Below, one piece after another: positions 16,246-25,136 of a DNA stretch of 64,000 nucleotides (the stretch's first letter is position 1; every line of letters starts with the position of its first letter). The stretch comes from JBMFVE01 sp049966155 (lineage in GTDB: Bacteria; Bacteroidota; Ignavibacteria; Kryptoniales; JAKASW01): the NCBI GenBank assembly GCA_049966155.1, contig JBMFVE010000003.1:1-64000 (forward strand), given 5' to 3'. The translations under genes were made by a program, and so were the position numbers. The notes beneath the pieces are model-generated. The model was given only the letters and a program-made list of their open reading frames with translations, ran no database searches and was not told the origin of the DNA.

Positions 16246-18840
16246 ATGAGAAGATCTATTGTTTTAGTACTGGCCTTTTGCCTTTTAGCGTCATCGCGGG
16301 CGCTATTTGCACAAATTCATACCGCTGCCACTAATCCCACCTATGGAGGTGCCCCTCCAGGGACTACTGGTAAAAAAGCCGCTTCTCTGGGAACATCGTA
16401 CTTCACAGCTCCCAGAAGGATTGCGAGTTCGCTTTACTCCACGACTGTTTTCACTTTTCGTGATATAACTGTATTCTCTTATTTCGACAGCACATCGGTA
16501 ACAGTGAAAAATTCTGTGGGGGATACGGTTGGAACAATTACCATGAGAGCAGATACACTATTTTCTATTAGTCCAGGTCAGGGGATTTTTTCTGTTTCAG
16601 GCAACAAACCATACTCTGTTTTAATCGGCGATGCTATTACTAATTATGTTAACGGCTATTTTGCCCTGGATCAAAGTGGACGAGGGAAGAGCACAAAGCT
16701 AAATACCTGGATGATGACAGGATCATCGTATTATGATCCCCATTTCATTGTGTTTGCTTATGAGGACGGTACCCAGTTCACAATTAAGGAACTGGAAACT
16801 GGCAGCTTCGTATATGCTGGGACACTGAATAACGGTCAATTCCTGGACTTCCCTGATGTATGGAAAATTCAAGGCAAGGCTGTACAGGTTGTAAGCAATA
16901 AACCTGTGTCTGCTCTATCATACACAGATCAGGATTATTATGTTCCTTCTGCAAACGGAACTTTTGCCGGAACACTTTTCTATGGCTTTTCGGGGTATTC
17001 TGGACAGTGGCAAAATTCAATTACAATAACTTCTTATGCTGATAACAATGTTGCGGTCATCACAAATTTAGCAACTGGAGATACAATAGCAGTCGACACG
17101 CTTAATCACTGGCAGGTAAAAACTCATGGGATTACCAAGGACACTTTCTGGAAGGTTTCATCTACAGGAACTCTAACAGCGGCAAATATTCCATTTGCAG
17201 GCTGGGGAGGGAATTACTACTATATGGCGCGGAGTGCGGATTCAACGGGACGTAACATTGGAACTGCGTTTGTGATCCCTACAATAGAGAGCCAAGTTTC
17301 CATCTTTTCTTATGAGAACAATAACCGTGTAAAGGTTATTGAACTTGGTGACACAACCTATCCTTATATATCGCCAACAGTTATAGCGGATACTTTGCTG
17401 CAAGCAGGCGATGGATATATTTTTTCAAGCTTATATGGAAACTATGTCTACAGGATCGAAAGTCAAAGGAATATATCTGTTGTTCAGAGCAGTGGCGGTT
17501 GGGGAGCGGACTTCATGCCACTTGGGTATACGCTCGACTTGCCGGATCTGGCGGTTGCACAGAGTGACATAGTTTTTTCGCCTCCAGATAGCGTTTACAA
17601 GACAGGGGATCAGATTTCCATTTCCGTGACGGTTCACAACTATGGCACTCTGAGTGCTTCAAATGTCCTTACTGTATTGTATGATGGCGATCCTGATGTT
17701 GGTGCAGCACCTGCGATTGGAAGTTTCACGGTTCCTGTCATTTCTGCTGGCGGGTACTATACAGGAGTTGTAAAATACGTAATCCCAGTCAATGCGAAAT
17801 ATCATAGCATTTATGTAAAAGTAGATCCCCAAAATGCTATCCTGGAGTCGAATGAGTCCAACAACAAAACCTTCAGGCCACTAAAACCAAATCAAGATCT
17901 TTTGCCACCTCTTTCGGTCTATGTGACAGCGCCGTCAGCACTTGCATTGTCAAACTCCGTTCTAAATCCAAATCCGTTTAAGGTGCATGCGGATATATTC
18001 AATACAGGTACCGTGACTGCACAGGGGGTAAGGATACAGTTCTTTGTATTTAACGGATTAAGAGTTGATTCTGGATTTGCCGATAGCACCATTGGTTCTT
18101 TAAATGCTCAGACTTCAGTTGGAATCGATTGGATTGTCTCAGCAAAGCCAGATTCCTCAGGCTTGAACCTGTATACCATAAGAGTAGGTGGAAGTAATGT
18201 GACTACCAAAGACATCAATAGGGGTGTACTTGTTCCGGATATAATACCGCCTTCTATACCAAAGGGATTGGTTGCAGTTCCCGGTAAGAAAGGTGGGGAG
18301 GTACTTCTTACGTGGACACCAAATAGTGAGAAAGATCTCGCCGGATATAAAATTTACTATTCTTCTGATTCAACAGGCTTTAACGGCACAGGGGCAAATG
18401 AGGGTCCCTCCCCCATACCGGTTTCCACAATAGATACTTTCAAGGTTACAGGGTTAATAGGTGGAAAAACGTACCGATTTGCTATTTCAGCGCTGGACAT
18501 TTCCACAAATGAAAGCCAGCTTTCTCCTGCAGTAACCACTGTAGTAACTGCAATAAATCCTGGCATGGAGATACCCAAAGAGTTCTCGTTGTCGCAGAAT
18601 TTCCCGAACCCATTTAACCCGTCAACTACAGTTCACTATTCTTTGCCTGTAAGGAGTTTTGTACGGCTTGAGGTATTTAACATACTTGGAGAACGAGTAG
18701 CAACGCTTGTTTCCGCGGAAATGCCGGCCGGGGTACATGAGGTTAACTTCGACGCATCAGGTCTGTCGAGCGGTGTCTACTTTTATCGGCTTGCAGCCGG
18801 GTCATACACCGCAACAATGAAGATGATCTTGATGAAATGA
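16246..18840 (+). CDS. T9SS-sorted surface protein with CARDB and Fn3 domains
   Basis: The start is taken as the ATG at 16246, which follows AGGAGG by 8 bases and begins a clear signal peptide (MRRSIVLVLAFCLLASSRAL); the frame is open 23 codons further upstream without a good site. The 864-residue protein has a large N-terminal beta region resembling IgGFc-binding-type domains (about 30-430). A CARDB domain follows (DLAVAQSDIVFSPPDSVYKT to ILESNESNN), then a second CARDB-like domain and a fibronectin type III domain (PSIPKGLVAVPG onward). The C-terminus is a type A type IX sorting domain (FSLSQNFPNPFNPSTTVHYS ... SGVYFYRLAAG). It is expected to pass the outer membrane through T9SS and be attached or released. 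Binding target unknown. Confidence 0.9.
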   Translation: MRRSIVLVLAFCLLASSRALFAQIHTAATNPTYGGAPPGTTGKKAASLGTSYFTAPRRIASSLYSTTVFTFRDITVFSYFDSTSVTVKNSVGDTVGTITMRADTLFSISPGQGIFSVSGNKPYSVLIGDAITNYVNGYFALDQSGRGKSTKLNTWMMTGSSYYDPHFIVFAYEDGTQFTIKELETGSFVYAGTLNNGQFLDFPDVWKIQGKAVQVVSNKPVSALSYTDQDYYVPSANGTFAGTLFYGFSGYSGQWQNSITITSYADNNVAVITNLATGDTIAVDTLNHWQVKTHGITKDTFWKVSSTGTLTAANIPFAGWGGNYYYMARSADSTGRNIGTAFVIPTIESQVSIFSYENNNRVKVIELGDTTYPYISPTVIADTLLQAGDGYIFSSLYGNYVYRIESQRNISVVQSSGGWGADFMPLGYTLDLPDLAVAQSDIVFSPPDSVYKTGDQISISVTVHNYGTLSASNVLTVLYDGDPDVGAAPAIGSFTVPVISAGGYYTGVVKYVIPVNAKYHSIYVKVDPQNAILESNESNNKTFRPLKPNQDLLPPLSVYVTAPSALALSNSVLNPNPFKVHADIFNTGTVTAQGVRIQFFVFNGLRVDSGFADSTIGSLNAQTSVGIDWIVSAKPDSSGLNLYTIRVGGSNVTTKDINRGVLVPDIIPPSIPKGLVAVPGKKGGEVLLTWTPNSEKDLAGYKIYYSSDSTGFNGTGANEGPSPIPVSTIDTFKVTGLIGGKTYRFAISALDISTNESQLSPAVTTVVTAINPGMEIPKEFSLSQNFPNPFNPSTTVHYSLPVRSFVRLEVFNILGERVATLVSAEMPAGVHEVNFDASGLSSGVYFYRLAAGSYTATMKMILMK

Positions 18841-18870
18841 GCGCCGATCAAAATTGTTCCATAACTATCT

Positions 18871-18905
18871 GGATGAGGAGGGGGAGGTGTTCTCCCTCCT
18901 CATTC
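18871..18905. terminator. Bidirectional terminator-like hairpin between convergent genes
   Basis: ATGAGGAGGG (18873-18882) pairs perfectly with CCCTCCTCAT (18894-18903), extended by one wobble and one G-C pair, around an 11-base loop. It lies between the T9SS cargo gene (ends 18840) and the convergent GWxTD gene (ends 18949). There is no strong T-run on either side, so efficiency is uncertain. Confidence 0.55.
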
Positions 18906-18948
18906 ATCATCGTCCTCAAGGGCAATTGAAAGCGCCGGCTTTTGATTC

Positions 18949-20232
18949 TCATATCCTGCTCGTCTCCACAAGGCGATAGTCGCCAACTCTAAACTCGTCC
19001 AAAAAAACAAATCTAAGCTTGAGAGAATAATAGTACCAGATTTGATAAGGGGGTGAATTAAAACTCTGATTATTATCGTCGACCTGATCAGGTGGGCCAT
19101 AAATGATATAAATTCTACCACGATCTGTTTTCCAGCCGGGAGTAATGCTATAACGGAATCGTTCATTTGCAAAGTCGACTCTCTTGTAAAATTCATTGCG
19201 CATTGCATCAGCTACGATGGTGTCACCATGGGCTTGCTCAATCCAGAACTCAAGAAATTTCTTCTGTCTGTCGGGGAATGTTCCTGACATAAGTGAGTCA
19301 ATTTCTGCGTCTGTTGCTATGTATCTTAATGGCCCAAGTTCCTGGTCAAGTTCAGCTGGAACTGTTGGAATTCTACCCCGCTCAATAAAAAAGCTCGTCT
19401 TCGAAGAGCTTTCCGAATTGCCAAGCTTTGCAGTTATCTTTAAGGTGTAACTTCCGGGTGCCAGGCCCGACATTTTTAGGCCCAGTTTGTAAGCGCGTAC
19501 AAGGACGTTTTGTTGCAAAGAGAGTGTGGTATCAAGTTTTGTCGGCGATTCATTTGATATCGCTGTTATTTTCAATATGATTGGTAAAGTTGTGTCCCTT
19601 GAGACAATAGCGAAACCGGTGTATAATGTCCGAAATCTGTTTCTGATAATAGCAACGTTGCTTTCAATATTTGACGCGCCTTTAGTCGAAGAAACAGAAT
19701 CTGACATGTAAAAAAGCTTGATATCACTTATAGCTATCCGATCTTTGGAATAATCCTTGAAGGTGTGTTTAATAATACGCTCACTGCTGTATCCTGTATT
19801 GAAATCGTAGAGTTTAACCACGACATAGTAAACCTGCGGTGAAAGTGTTATCATTCCCTCAGTCTTGTCAAAAAGGGTTGTTGAATTTGTTTGAGAATAA
19901 TTCCGCACCAATATATGCTTCTCAAAGATTTTTGAGTAGCTAAGATGCGTAAGTTTTTCATCGGAAAAAATATTTAGTGAAATTTGATAGTGGGCAAGAT
20001 AGCCAGAGTCTGTTTTCACGAAGACAAGGTCATCATATCTCAAATCGGCTGTGAAACTCCCTTCTGATAAAGTTCCATCTTCCGATGGCGAATTAATGAT
20101 GGCAAATGTAAATCTGGGTGGGAGTAAAGAATCTTTCCTGTCAGGCGGTATGAGACGAAGTCCTGTTTCGCAACCCGTTAAGAACAATGCCAGCAATACT
20201 GTCAGAAGCCTATAAATTTTTTTTCGACTCAT
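18949..20232 (-). CDS. GWxTD domain-containing lipoprotein
   Basis: The ATG at 20232 gives 427 residues and a compact lipoprotein signal ending at Cys21 (LFLTGC). An upstream GTG at 20250 would add six residues; I prefer the ATG because AGGA lies before it. The C-terminal domain carries the motif that names the family, SITPGWKTDRGRIYIIYGPP, followed by a WYY-containing strand. GWxTD proteins are widespread in the Bacteroidota/Chlorobiota, Acidobacteriota and relatives; their function is not established. The gene starts inside the end of the site-2 protease gene (23-base overlap), so the two are translated from one transcript. Confidence 0.85.
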   Translation of the reverse strand: MSRKKIYRLLTVLLALFLTGCETGLRLIPPDRKDSLLPPRFTFAIINSPSEDGTLSEGSFTADLRYDDLVFVKTDSGYLAHYQISLNIFSDEKLTHLSYSKIFEKHILVRNYSQTNSTTLFDKTEGMITLSPQVYYVVVKLYDFNTGYSSERIIKHTFKDYSKDRIAISDIKLFYMSDSVSSTKGASNIESNVAIIRNRFRTLYTGFAIVSRDTTLPIILKITAISNESPTKLDTTLSLQQNVLVRAYKLGLKMSGLAPGSYTLKITAKLGNSESSSKTSFFIERGRIPTVPAELDQELGPLRYIATDAEIDSLMSGTFPDRQKKFLEFWIEQAHGDTIVADAMRNEFYKRVDFANERFRYSITPGWKTDRGRIYIIYGPPDQVDDNNQSFNSPPYQIWYYYSLKLRFVFLDEFRVGDYRLVETSRI

Positions 20233-21316
20233 TTCTCTCGTCCTGATCACTCTTTGATGCTAAAAGATCTGACGCCTCAATAAGTTTCTCAAGAGTAATT
20301 ATACCGAGGAGTTTTCCCTCTTCTTCAACGGGTGCTACTGTGACTCCAGCAAGCCGCATTTTACGGAGAGCTTCAGCGGCATTGCTGTCAGGTTTTATTC
20401 TTGGGAAATGTGACCTTGCAATCTGTCCCACCTTCATTTCATGCATATGATGGTGAAGCGCTTCAATGACAGATGCATGAGTTAGTATTCCCACAAATTT
20501 TCCATTCTCGACAATTGGAAAGTCGTTCTGGTAAGTATGGAGCGCTTTTTCCACGACAGCAGTGATTGGTTCGTCCGGTTCTACCGTCTTGAAATCTGTT
20601 ACCATCAGATCCCTGACAGGTGCCTTTTCCAGAGAAGAAGTAATTACTGTGGTCTCAGCTTCTGATGTTGCTCCGCTGAAGATAAAAATACCAATCAGGA
20701 TCAGCCACCAGTTTATAAAGAAACCAACCACTATAAATCCTATTGCAAATAATTTTCCAATGTCAGCAGCTAATCTTGTTGCTTCGATATAGTTTCGCTT
20801 CATTGCGAGTATGCCCCGGAGTATTCTTCCGCCATCCATCGGATAAGCTGGAATTATGTTAAATAGCCCCAGCATGAGGTTTGCCCAGAAAAGGTCGACG
20901 ACCAGGTTGCCGCTCTGTAAGGATGCCTTTCCGAATTCCGCTGATGGATTGAAAAACTTTCCAAATGCGAGTAACACCCCTGCAATGACAAAGTTGACAA
21001 TAGGCCCAGCAATAGTTATGTTCACTTCTTTCATTGGGTCTTTCGGGATGTCACTAATTTGAGAAACCCCTCCAATAGGTAAGAGAACGATTGAAGTGAT
21101 GGTTAATCCGTAAGATTGGGCTACCCGGCTGTGGCCGAGTTCATGCAGAAGAACACAGACAAAAATTAGCAGCCAGAAGATAGCGCTGTAAAGTCCAGTT
21201 TCCGGACCATACATTGAAGACTCAACATACCATATGAACGCCAGTAAAAGTAAAAAGGTATAATGAACCCTTATTGGGATTCCAAAGATCTTCCCGACGA
21301 AAAACGACCATCTCAT
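20210..21316 (-). CDS. Site-2 protease (M50 family) with paired CBS domains
   Basis: The 368-residue integral membrane metalloprotease is of the SpoIVFB/Rv2625c-like class. HELGH at residues 58-62 provides two zinc ligands and the catalytic Glu inside a membrane helix. The third ligand lies in YPMDGGRILRG. Six or so hydrophobic helices occupy residues 1-225. The C-terminal part (about 240-355) contains two CBS repeats (DLMVTDFKTVEPDEPI and ARSHFPRIKPDSNAAEALRK), which usually bind adenine nucleotides and tune activity. Such enzymes cut membrane-bound regulators within the bilayer; the substrate here is unknown. It overlaps the GWxTD gene downstream. Confidence 0.92.
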   Translation of the reverse strand: MRWSFFVGKIFGIPIRVHYTFLLLLAFIWYVESSMYGPETGLYSAIFWLLIFVCVLLHELGHSRVAQSYGLTITSIVLLPIGGVSQISDIPKDPMKEVNITIAGPIVNFVIAGVLLAFGKFFNPSAEFGKASLQSGNLVVDLFWANLMLGLFNIIPAYPMDGGRILRGILAMKRNYIEATRLAADIGKLFAIGFIVVGFFINWWLILIGIFIFSGATSEAETTVITSSLEKAPVRDLMVTDFKTVEPDEPITAVVEKALHTYQNDFPIVENGKFVGILTHASVIEALHHHMHEMKVGQIARSHFPRIKPDSNAAEALRKMRLAGVTVAPVEEEGKLLGIITLEKLIEASDLLASKSDQDERNESKKNL

Positions 21317-21591
21317 TATGCAATGTCCTTGTTTTCACAATTTAAGTGTGCGATCCATAAAGGGCAATATTAACATTCAGGCATTGCGCTGCACGGCCGT
21401 TGTTGAAGCCGTTCACGAAAAAGATGTCCTTTCTCGGCGTAGCAAAGAACGATTCGGCTATCATCGAAATTATTAAGGGAATTATAATAACAACAGTCTT
21501 TATTGCTGATAAAGACAAAAAGCAACCGTTAAGAGCACGCTTACCCACTTTATGAATTGACTCCGAAAACTTTTTTGTCTAAATTTATGTA

Positions 21592-21695
21592 ACAAACCGA
21601 ACATAATGTTCGTCTAATAAAATAGCCAGCACTCAAAGAAGGACCTACCTAAATGCCTCCTTCGGCCCGCCCTCGCCCGGGGCGGGCTTCTTATT
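21592..21695 (+). ncRNA. Candidate small RNA ending in a GC-rich terminator
   Basis: In the 397-base gap between two minus-strand genes, the plus strand has TTGACT (21557-21562), a 17-base spacer and TAAATT (21580-21585). About 80 bases later a strong hairpin follows: GCCCGCCC (21665-21672) pairs with GGGCGGGC (21680-21687), trailed by TTCTTATT. Near the predicted start lies a perfect 15-base dyad, CGAACAT-A-ATGTTCG (21598-21612). No ORF or plus-strand gene is upstream, so this terminator has no other evident client. The rest of the gap (21317-21556) shows nothing I can name. This is a prediction from promoter plus terminator only. Confidence 0.4.
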
Positions 21696-21713
21696 ATGTG
21701 ATTTCTGCTACTT

Positions 21714-22706
21714 TTAAACTGGACTTTCCCCGTTAATTGCCAATGAAATGAACCTTAAAAGCTCATTCATATATTCTTCACCCCCAATTTCTAACACATC
21801 CGTGTGGCCGGCGTCTGGTACAAGGAGAAGCCTTGCGTTGCTGGACATTGTCGCAAGTCTCCTTGAATATTCAATTTTTACAGTCCTGTCTTTTGTCCCG
21901 TGGACGATTAAGATAGGCGTCTTTAAGGCAGGCATGACCTTTGCCGGGGAAACTTCGTTGTAATTGAAGCTTGCTCTTTTCCCGGCAACCTCGAGGACAC
22001 GCTTTAGAAGCAGTTTATTCCTTATCCCGATTTTTTTTGCTTGATGATCGAGAGCGATTGAGAAAAGGTCGTAAAAAGGGGCTACCGCAATCACACCAGC
22101 AATTCTTTCATCAATAGCCGCAGTTTGAATTCCGATAGCTCCACCCATTGAGATTCCAAGTAAAATTACACGGTTGTGGCTATCGTTTTTGAGAATGTCG
22201 TCGATCAGCTGAGATACATCATATTTTTCATGATACCCATAGGTGCAGTATTCACCTTCACTTTCACCGTGACGGCGCAGGTCGGGGATTATTACACGCC
22301 AGCCTTCTTCTGTAAGAAATTTCGCATAATTTAGCCCGCTGACTTTGGAGTCTGTTATTCCATGTAGATATATGATATCTCCTTTATGATAGTTACCGAT
22401 ATTGGAATTTATAATCCAGTATGAGATTCTCAAACCATCCCTCGTAACAAATGAACAGCTTTCGTGTGTCAATCCAATTTGAGGCGGACTTGAGTAGCCG
22501 TATCTCTCTTGATAAAACGATGCAGATCTTCTATCGGGTTTAAGCAGGATATTAGGACCCCAAACCGACGCTGAGAAAATCAAGATCCCGACAGCAACTG
22601 CAATGCCTAAAAATATTAGCATCAGATTGGAAGATTTTACTGAGCTGAATTTTGCATCTTTTTCAAATAAATATAAATGCTTTGATGAAACCCAACAAAG
22701 GATCAC
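21714..22706 (-). CDS. Membrane-anchored alpha/beta hydrolase
   Basis: The 330-residue protein starts at a GTG (22706) that overlaps the previous stop as GTGA. A helix at about residues 28-48 anchors it, with the hydrolase domain probably outside the cytoplasm. The fold is alpha/beta hydrolase of the BEM46/FrsA-like type: oxyanion region YLHGITDSK, nucleophile elbow GISMGG, acid in VHGTKDRTV and His in PDAGHTDVL. It may be an esterase, lipase or peptidase; the substrate is not evident. It is the last gene of the dynamin-led operon and its start overlaps the zinc-ribbon gene, which argues for a shared role in membranes or lipids. Confidence 0.88.
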   Translation of the reverse strand: MILCWVSSKHLYLFEKDAKFSSVKSSNLMLIFLGIAVAVGILIFSASVWGPNILLKPDRRSASFYQERYGYSSPPQIGLTHESCSFVTRDGLRISYWIINSNIGNYHKGDIIYLHGITDSKVSGLNYAKFLTEEGWRVIIPDLRRHGESEGEYCTYGYHEKYDVSQLIDDILKNDSHNRVILLGISMGGAIGIQTAAIDERIAGVIAVAPFYDLFSIALDHQAKKIGIRNKLLLKRVLEVAGKRASFNYNEVSPAKVMPALKTPILIVHGTKDRTVKIEYSRRLATMSSNARLLLVPDAGHTDVLEIGGEEYMNELLRFISLAINGESPV

Positions 22707-23089
22707 TTAGTGATTAAAAAGGATTGCAGGATAATTTTAGCAACTTCCGATTTGAAATTGTCTTCCTTAATTATTTCCTGACATACAGAGCTAATGGGTT
22801 TACCTTCTATTTGCGAGATAGCATGGATAAAGGCTCTTGCCATGTATGGATCAAGATCGGGTCGGCTGCAGTATGCGCGGAGAATCTCCGGTACAGCCTT
22901 CCTGGTCTTTCTTGCGGCCAACAATTCTGCTGCACGGATTGGCGTTTGCGGTTCAAAGTGAAAAAGTGCTGCTATTAGCTTGTCGTCGTAATCCAGTCGT
23001 TCAATGTCATCAAGAGATTTTCCACAGTGAGGACAGAGTATTTGTTTTTCTGGAACTTCATTCCAGCAGTACACGCAATAATTTCTCAT
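22703..23089 (-). CDS. Zinc-ribbon protein with a helical (HEAT-like) tail
   Basis: The 128-residue protein has an N-terminal zinc ribbon of two C-x2-C knuckles (YCVYCWNE at residues 4-11 and LCPHCGKS). The remainder is helical, with segments such as PIRAAELLAARKTRKAVPEI and ARAFIHAISQIEGKPISS that look like HEAT or Armadillo-type hairpins. That suggests a small adaptor binding protein or nucleic acid. It starts 2 bases after the preceding gene and overlaps the hydrolase gene by 4 bases. No precise family is recognised. Confidence 0.7.
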   Translation of the reverse strand: MRNYCVYCWNEVPEKQILCPHCGKSLDDIERLDYDDKLIAALFHFEPQTPIRAAELLAARKTRKAVPEILRAYCSRPDLDPYMARAFIHAISQIEGKPISSVCQEIIKEDNFKSEVAKIILQSFLITK

Positions 23090-23091
23090 TA

Positions 23092-23523
23092 CTATAGGTG
23101 CCTTCTTCTCTGTTTGCTTTCAATGAAAGTTTGACCAGATGATGCCTTCTCAGCAATGTTTTTCCTGAGATATGTGAGAGAAGTTTCAAGGTCACCGAGC
23201 ATTCTTTCAGTCATTTTCAGAAGCTCATATGGATCTTCTGATAATTTACTCCAATCATAATACCCTTTCAGAAACAGCATACCAAAAGCTTTCGCTGCAG
23301 TTTTGTTTTTCGAAAAAGGATAAAGTATTTCCATTTCCTCATGTTTCACAAGATTAATTAATTCTTCGTTGATTTCTATAAGCTTTCGAACTTCTCTTAC
23401 AGATTGTGAAACACTTAGGGATTTATTGACATACTGAATTAATGTAAGGCGATTCAGGTCGTGGCGCTCTAATGTAATTTTATGAAGAATTTCTATGGCG
23501 AGCTGAATTTCGTCTTTGTTCAT
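23092..23523 (-). CDS. Unrecognised all-helical protein of the dynamin operon
   Basis: The 143-residue predicted helical protein has no cysteine, signal peptide or transmembrane segment. It contains amphipathic stretches (for example VREVRKLIEINEELINLVKH and LLKMTERMLGDLETSLTYLR) that may form coiled coils, and a very basic C-terminus (SKQRRRHL). I do not recognise a family. Its place between a C-x2-C protein gene (18 bases upstream) and the zinc-ribbon gene (2 bases downstream) makes it part of the same transcript and probably the same complex. Confidence 0.65.
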   Translation of the reverse strand: MNKDEIQLAIEILHKITLERHDLNRLTLIQYVNKSLSVSQSVREVRKLIEINEELINLVKHEEMEILYPFSKNKTAAKAFGMLFLKGYYDWSKLSEDPYELLKMTERMLGDLETSLTYLRKNIAEKASSGQTFIESKQRRRHL

Positions 23524-23541
23524 AATGCTGGTCTAAAGACG

Positions 23542-24270
23542 TCAACGGTATTCACCGGAAAAGAAATTTATTGTTTTTATCCAGCTTCCTAATTCAGGTT
23601 CAGAAAAATCTGACTGATATTCATGGCTGTGGTGTTGTATGAACGACTTCAAAATTGTAATCAGCTTTTTCAATTTTTCATTTGTTTTCTCGACTACCCA
23701 CAGGTCACACTTAGCTTCAAGCATTTTCTGAACGTGGCGGTAGCAGATTATTGATTCCGATTCCGAGTAAAGGTTATGCAATTCTCTATCAGATGAGTAG
23801 TATATAAACAGGCTGATTAAGTTCTTTTCCATATGGTCGATATGGTCGCAAATAAAGCAGGTTGAGATATCTGTGAATTTTAATGGCTTTCGTCGTCTGG
23901 TTTTCTTCTTGTAATGTTCTCGGTATTGGTCAATTTCGTCATCAATAATTCGAATGCTTTCCTCTAAAACTGTTTCAAACATCGTGGCAAGATGAAGCCC
24001 GTCACTGTTAAGCTTCCGTTCAACTTTTATAGCAAGTTCTGCGTGCCGGGAACATAAGCCGTGTTTCTGGTGTAATTTCTTTCTCACTCCCAGATCGAGA
24101 ACATACTCATACAAAATATCCCGAATGTACTTTTCTTCATTGTCAATCAGTTGAACGCAAATTGGACATCCCTCTCTTTTCAATGCTTCACTGAGCCGTA
24201 GCCATGTAATGCTGCGTTTTGCGCGGCTACTGTCGTCTTCAATTTCAAGGTTTTTCATTGTCAGTTTCAA
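23542..24270 (-). CDS. Double C-x2-C/C-x2-H protein 3 (DUF6062-like)
   Basis: The 242-residue protein has two metal-binding modules, each a C-x2-C knuckle followed some 30-40 residues later by C-x2-H. Module A contains GCPICVQLIDNEE and GLCSRHAEL; module B contains CFICDHIDHMEK and IICYRHVQKM. The pattern fits the DUF6062-like class of putative zinc proteins, of unknown function. The start may be TTG at 24270, which has GGAAG upstream, or ATG at 24258; both lie inside the end of the previous gene. A basic, charged linker (HYKKKTRRRKPLK) joins the modules. It is a paralogue of the products of 24245-24865 and 25133-25786. Confidence 0.7.
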   Translation of the reverse strand: MKLTMKNLEIEDDSSRAKRSITWLRLSEALKREGCPICVQLIDNEEKYIRDILYEYVLDLGVRKKLHQKHGLCSRHAELAIKVERKLNSDGLHLATMFETVLEESIRIIDDEIDQYREHYKKKTRRRKPLKFTDISTCFICDHIDHMEKNLISLFIYYSSDRELHNLYSESESIICYRHVQKMLEAKCDLWVVEKTNEKLKKLITILKSFIQHHSHEYQSDFSEPELGSWIKTINFFSGEYR

Positions 24271-24865
24271 TAAATGTTCTTCCGGTTAATTTTGCCACAG
24301 CTCTCAAGACCGAATTCTTCTCTTCTGGAGATAATAAATAGTAGTTTCTATCTTGAACAGCTTTTAATTGTTTTTTTAATCGAAGAAGGCTACTTGCATA
24401 TCTTTTGTAAACTTTTTCCTGCTCAGTCAACATAGCGAACCTTGGGTTGCCAATTATAGCTTTTAAGTGCTGCAGGCATACAAAATCCTCATAGGGCGTA
24501 GGATTGATCTCTGTCAAGTAGGTCACTACCAATCGGTTTTCTGCTCTCGTCAGTTCAGAACAAACCGGACAGTGATCAGTGGGGTGGAGATTTTCCGGCA
24601 AAGCCTTGCCTTTCTCAATTAAATAATAAAGGAGAGTTGCTGCTACTTTTGCCGAAGAAATCGTCCTGAATAATTGCAGGTGAGTTCTGCAGAGATGTAT
24701 CCCTCCGTTTTGCTCAAGGAACTCCTCACCAGATGTGGCCGTATTAAACTGAAATTCTGCCAGCAGGTTGAATTCAACCTTCGAAAGTGATTCACAAATT
24801 GGGCAGCCTTCTACAGCCCGAAGGGCTTGGAAAATTTCAGGACCAAGGATCGTCATACCTATCAT
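24245..24865 (-). CDS. Double C-x2-C/C-x2-H protein 2 (DUF6062-like)
   Basis: This 206-residue protein has the same architecture. Module A has GCPICESLSKVEFNL and, after a spacer, LCRTHLQLF; module B has CPVCSELTRAENRL and VCLQHLKAI. The remainder is helical, with a basic helix LLRLKKQLKAVQ near the C-terminus. The four conserved metal-ligand sets are all present. It starts inside the small C2H2-like gene (29-base overlap) and its end overlaps the start of the third paralogue. These tight overlaps imply coordinated stoichiometry. No signal peptide is seen, so it should be cytoplasmic. Confidence 0.7.
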   Translation of the reverse strand: MIGMTILGPEIFQALRAVEGCPICESLSKVEFNLLAEFQFNTATSGEEFLEQNGGIHLCRTHLQLFRTISSAKVAATLLYYLIEKGKALPENLHPTDHCPVCSELTRAENRLVVTYLTEINPTPYEDFVCLQHLKAIIGNPRFAMLTEQEKVYKRYASSLLRLKKQLKAVQDRNYYLLSPEEKNSVLRAVAKLTGRTFIETDNEKP

Positions 24866-25136
24866 ATTTGTCTTTGAAATAGTGCCGCTTCATTCTGTCT
24901 GTCAAGTCAAGTGTATAGAGAACCTTGACTACTAAATTCGAGTTGATTTTGGGTACATTTGACGAAACATTGTGTGCACCACGCTTATATTCTTGCTCTA
25001 AATGCTTATCAAGGTCATCCTTGCATAAAAAAATTTGATTACAAGCCCTACACCTGTACTGAACTCCCGTAAGTTTCTCAATTGCAAAGGGGACTTCTTT
25101 TCTTTTCCTGAATTTTACTTTGAGCTTGGGTGTCAT
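24837..25136 (-). CDS. Small C2H2-type zinc-finger-like protein
   Basis: The 99-residue protein has a very basic N-terminus (LKVKFRKRKEVPF) and a finger-like segment: C-x2-C in YRCRACNQIFLC, then KDDLDKHLEQEYKRGAH, giving two Cys and two His (His-x8-His) in C2H2 order. The C-terminus is charged and rich in Asp, Lys and Tyr. It could bind nucleic acid or act as a protein-protein zinc knuckle. Its ATG overlaps the stop of the first paralogue (ATGA). C2H2-like fingers are uncommon in bacterial operons of this kind. Confidence 0.6.
   Translation of the reverse strand: MTPKLKVKFRKRKEVPFAIEKLTGVQYRCRACNQIFLCKDDLDKHLEQEYKRGAHNVSSNVPKINSNLVVKVLYTLDLTDRMKRHYFKDKYDRYDDPWS

Noticed and set aside
18900..19208. 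A minus-strand frame of 102 codons at the end of the GWxTD gene
   Set aside because: It overlaps the GWxTD domain in another frame and has no independent start signal.
21598..21612. SOS (LexA) box
   Set aside because: The half-sites GAAC/GTTC fit, but the spacing is five bases rather than four and no repair gene follows.
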